A DNA stretch of 5,620 nucleotides from Streptosporangiaceae bacterium (GTDB lineage Bacteria; Actinomycetota; Actinomycetes; Streptosporangiales; Streptosporangiaceae). Under the pieces are notes generated by a model. That model saw only the letters and a program-made list of their open reading frames with translations, did no database searches and had not been told where the DNA came from. The stretch covers positions 1-5,620 of the forward strand of contig JASHOI010000510.1 in NCBI GenBank assembly GCA_030041195.1, read 5' to 3'. Made by a program: the position numbers and the translations under genes. Below are positions 4,533 through 5,620 of the stretch, piece by piece. How positions within the stretch are numbered: the first letter of the stretch is position 1; the number at the start of each line of letters is the position of its first letter.

Positions 4533-5620
4533 TCATGGGTAATGATTCGGCAGGTCGTTCTCCCACAGCACGCCGTCACCGGCGCCGAGATTCGACCTGA
4601 TCCAGTCCCGGGCCTGCGACCGGCTGCCGACCGTGACGATCTCGCCCCCGGCGGCCCCGGCCAGCAGCGCGCGCCGGTTGGTCCAGCCGACCACGACCAG
4701 CACGGCGTCGGCCTTGGCCACCGCGGCGCCGAACGCGCGGTTCGCCTCGTCCTGGTCCGGGCCGAGCTCGACCATGCCCGGGGTGACCACGGCGCGCCGG
4801 CTACGGCGCTCCGGTCCCGCGGTCGCGGCTTCGAGCATCTCGAGGGCGCGGGCGGCGCCCTCGGGATTGGAGTTGTAGGTGTCGTCGATGACCACGACGC
4901 CGCTATCGGCCACGCCCGGGACCGCGCGGTGCGCGGGCGGCGACAACTCGCCCAGCCTGGCGACCACCCGGTCCGGCGGCGCGCCAGCGGCGAGCGCCGC
5001 GGCCACCGCGCACCCGATGTTCGGCAGGTGCAGGCCGGATGGGCTGGGGAAGGAACCGATCATGGTTCCTCGGAACCTGACGGCGATGGTGGCGTTCTCG
5101 CGTTCCAGCGACACGGCGAGGTCGCGCTGGCGGCGGGTGCCGCAGCGCCAGACCTCGGGCCCCTCGACGCTTTCCGCCAGCGCGGCCAGCCGCTCGTCGT
5201 CGACGTTCAGGATCGCCACCCGGACCCCCTCGAGGATCTCGGACTTGGCCCGGACGACGTTGTCGAGGGTCTTCATGCGCTCCAGGTGCATCGGGCCGAT
5301 CGCGGTGATGATCCCGATCTCCGGCTTGACCCAGGAGCACATGGCCCGGATCTCGCCCGGGCCGTAGGTGCCCATCTCCGCGACCAGGACCTGGGTGTGC
5401 GCGCCGAGGTGCTGGTTGACGGTCCGGCACAGGCCGGAGTCGTTGTTGAAGCTGGCCGGGCTGGCGACCACGTCAAAGCTGCCGGCGAGCAGGTCCGCGA
5501 TGTGGTTCTTGGTCGAGGTCTTGCCGAAGGAGCCGGTCACCGCGATCACCCGCGGCGCGACCCGGCTCAGCTTCGCCCGCGCGCTGACGCGGTACTTGCG
5601 GGCCAGCCGAGCCTCGGCCG
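4533..5620 (-). CDS. MurF-like Mur ligase (5' end beyond the right edge)
   Basis: The frame is open to the window edge, so 361 codons are seen and the N-terminus is missing. A GTG at 5547-5549 could be called a start, but it lies at the P-loop strand and coding continues upstream (ARLARKYRVSARAKLSRVAP). Numbering from that GTG: ITGSxGK-type P-loop VTGSFGKTSTK (4-14), SFNNDSGL (33-40), AEMGTYGPGEI (57-67), AIGPMHLE (83-90), RAKSEIL (100-106; K102 suits the carbamylated lysine of Mur ligases), LNVDDE (114-119), IDDTYNSNP (221-229) and VVTPGMVELG (254-263). DDxYNxNP is the MurF hallmark, so the likely reaction is ATP-driven attachment of a dipeptide such as D-Ala-D-Ala to a carboxylate acceptor, cytoplasmic or at the membrane face. 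Differences from ordinary MurF are GMVELG preceded by TP, HRAVPG before the DD motif, and a basic stretch before the P-loop. The downstream Ddl-like gene would supply the dipeptide. The housekeeping MurF remains possible but less likely. Confidence 0.88.
   Translation of the reverse strand, partial: AEARLARKYRVSARAKLSRVAPRVIAVTGSFGKTSTKNHIADLLAGSFDVVASPASFNNDSGLCRTVNQHLGAHTQVLVAEMGTYGPGEIRAMCSWVKPEIGIITAIGPMHLERMKTLDNVVRAKSEILEGVRVAILNVDDERLAALAESVEGPEVWRCGTRRQRDLAVSLERENATIAVRFRGTMIGSFPSPSGLHLPNIGCAVAAALAAGAPPDRVVARLGELSPPAHRAVPGVADSGVVVIDDTYNSNPEGAARALEMLEAATAGPERRSRRAVVTPGMVELGPDQDEANRAFGAAVAKADAVLVVVGWTNRRALLAGAAGGEIVTVGSRSQARDWIRSNLGAGDGVLWENDLPNHYP
5051..5077. repeat. Overlapping GGAACC/GGTTCC inverted repeats inside the Mur-ligase gene
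   Basis: AGGAACC (5051-5057) pairs with GGTTCCT (5064-5070) across a six-base loop, and the same GGTTC (5064-5068) can pair with GAACC (5073-5077). Only one of the two hairpins can form at a time. The segment encodes ordinary-looking protein (VRFRGTMIGSF), so it may be a coding coincidence. Confidence 0.4.

Noticed and set aside
4505..4537. A 10-codon minus-strand frame (MINEGELHGR) overlapping the Mur-ligase stop and the Ddl-like start
   Set aside because: It begins with an ATGA overlap and could in principle couple translation, but it has no ribosome binding site of its own that stands out, and the Ddl-like gene has a strong one. It is probably chance.

Overview
The window is very GC-rich, and its genes put G or C in almost every third codon position. 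Together with GGAGG-type ribosome binding sites, GTG starts and overlapping gene ends, this suggests an actinomycete chromosome (Streptomyces, Frankia, Pseudonocardia or similar); the genus cannot be fixed from sequence alone. I see no tRNA, rRNA, CRISPR array, insertion sequence or phage gene. The DNA is packed with genes: the only intergenic stretch above 20 bases is the 112-base divergent region at 2663-2774.

Layout, right to left in the transcription direction of most genes. A minus-strand pair enters from the right edge: a MurF-like Mur ligase (5' end beyond the window) and, 18 bases downstream, a D-Ala-D-Ala-ligase-like ATP-grasp enzyme. In peptidoglycan synthesis Ddl joins two D-alanines and MurF attaches the dipeptide to the UDP-MurNAc peptide, so this looks like a two-enzyme 'make the dipeptide and load it' module. 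Both proteins differ from the housekeeping versions at informative positions, so I read them as a paralogous or specialised pair. The pair converges, with a 9-base gap, on a plus-strand Nudix hydrolase gene related to the CoA-pyrophosphatase group.

The Nudix gene diverges from a second minus-strand operon: a FluG-type glutamine-synthetase-like ligase, an amidohydrolase overlapping its end, and the first 29 codons of a third gene that overlaps the amidohydrolase by 4 bases and runs off the left edge. The ligase and amidohydrolase correspond to the two halves of the fungal/plant FluG-type fusion protein, here as separate coupled genes. They may make and/or cleave a gamma-glutamyl amide; the substrate is unknown.

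The most unusual non-coding signal is in the divergent region. The same 10-mer, CCGGGAATCG, lies just upstream of both start codons, in the same orientation relative to each gene. An extra tandem 8-base copy sits on the ligase side, and a small AT-rich palindrome lies at the centre. This looks like a shared control element linking the Nudix gene with the ligase operon.
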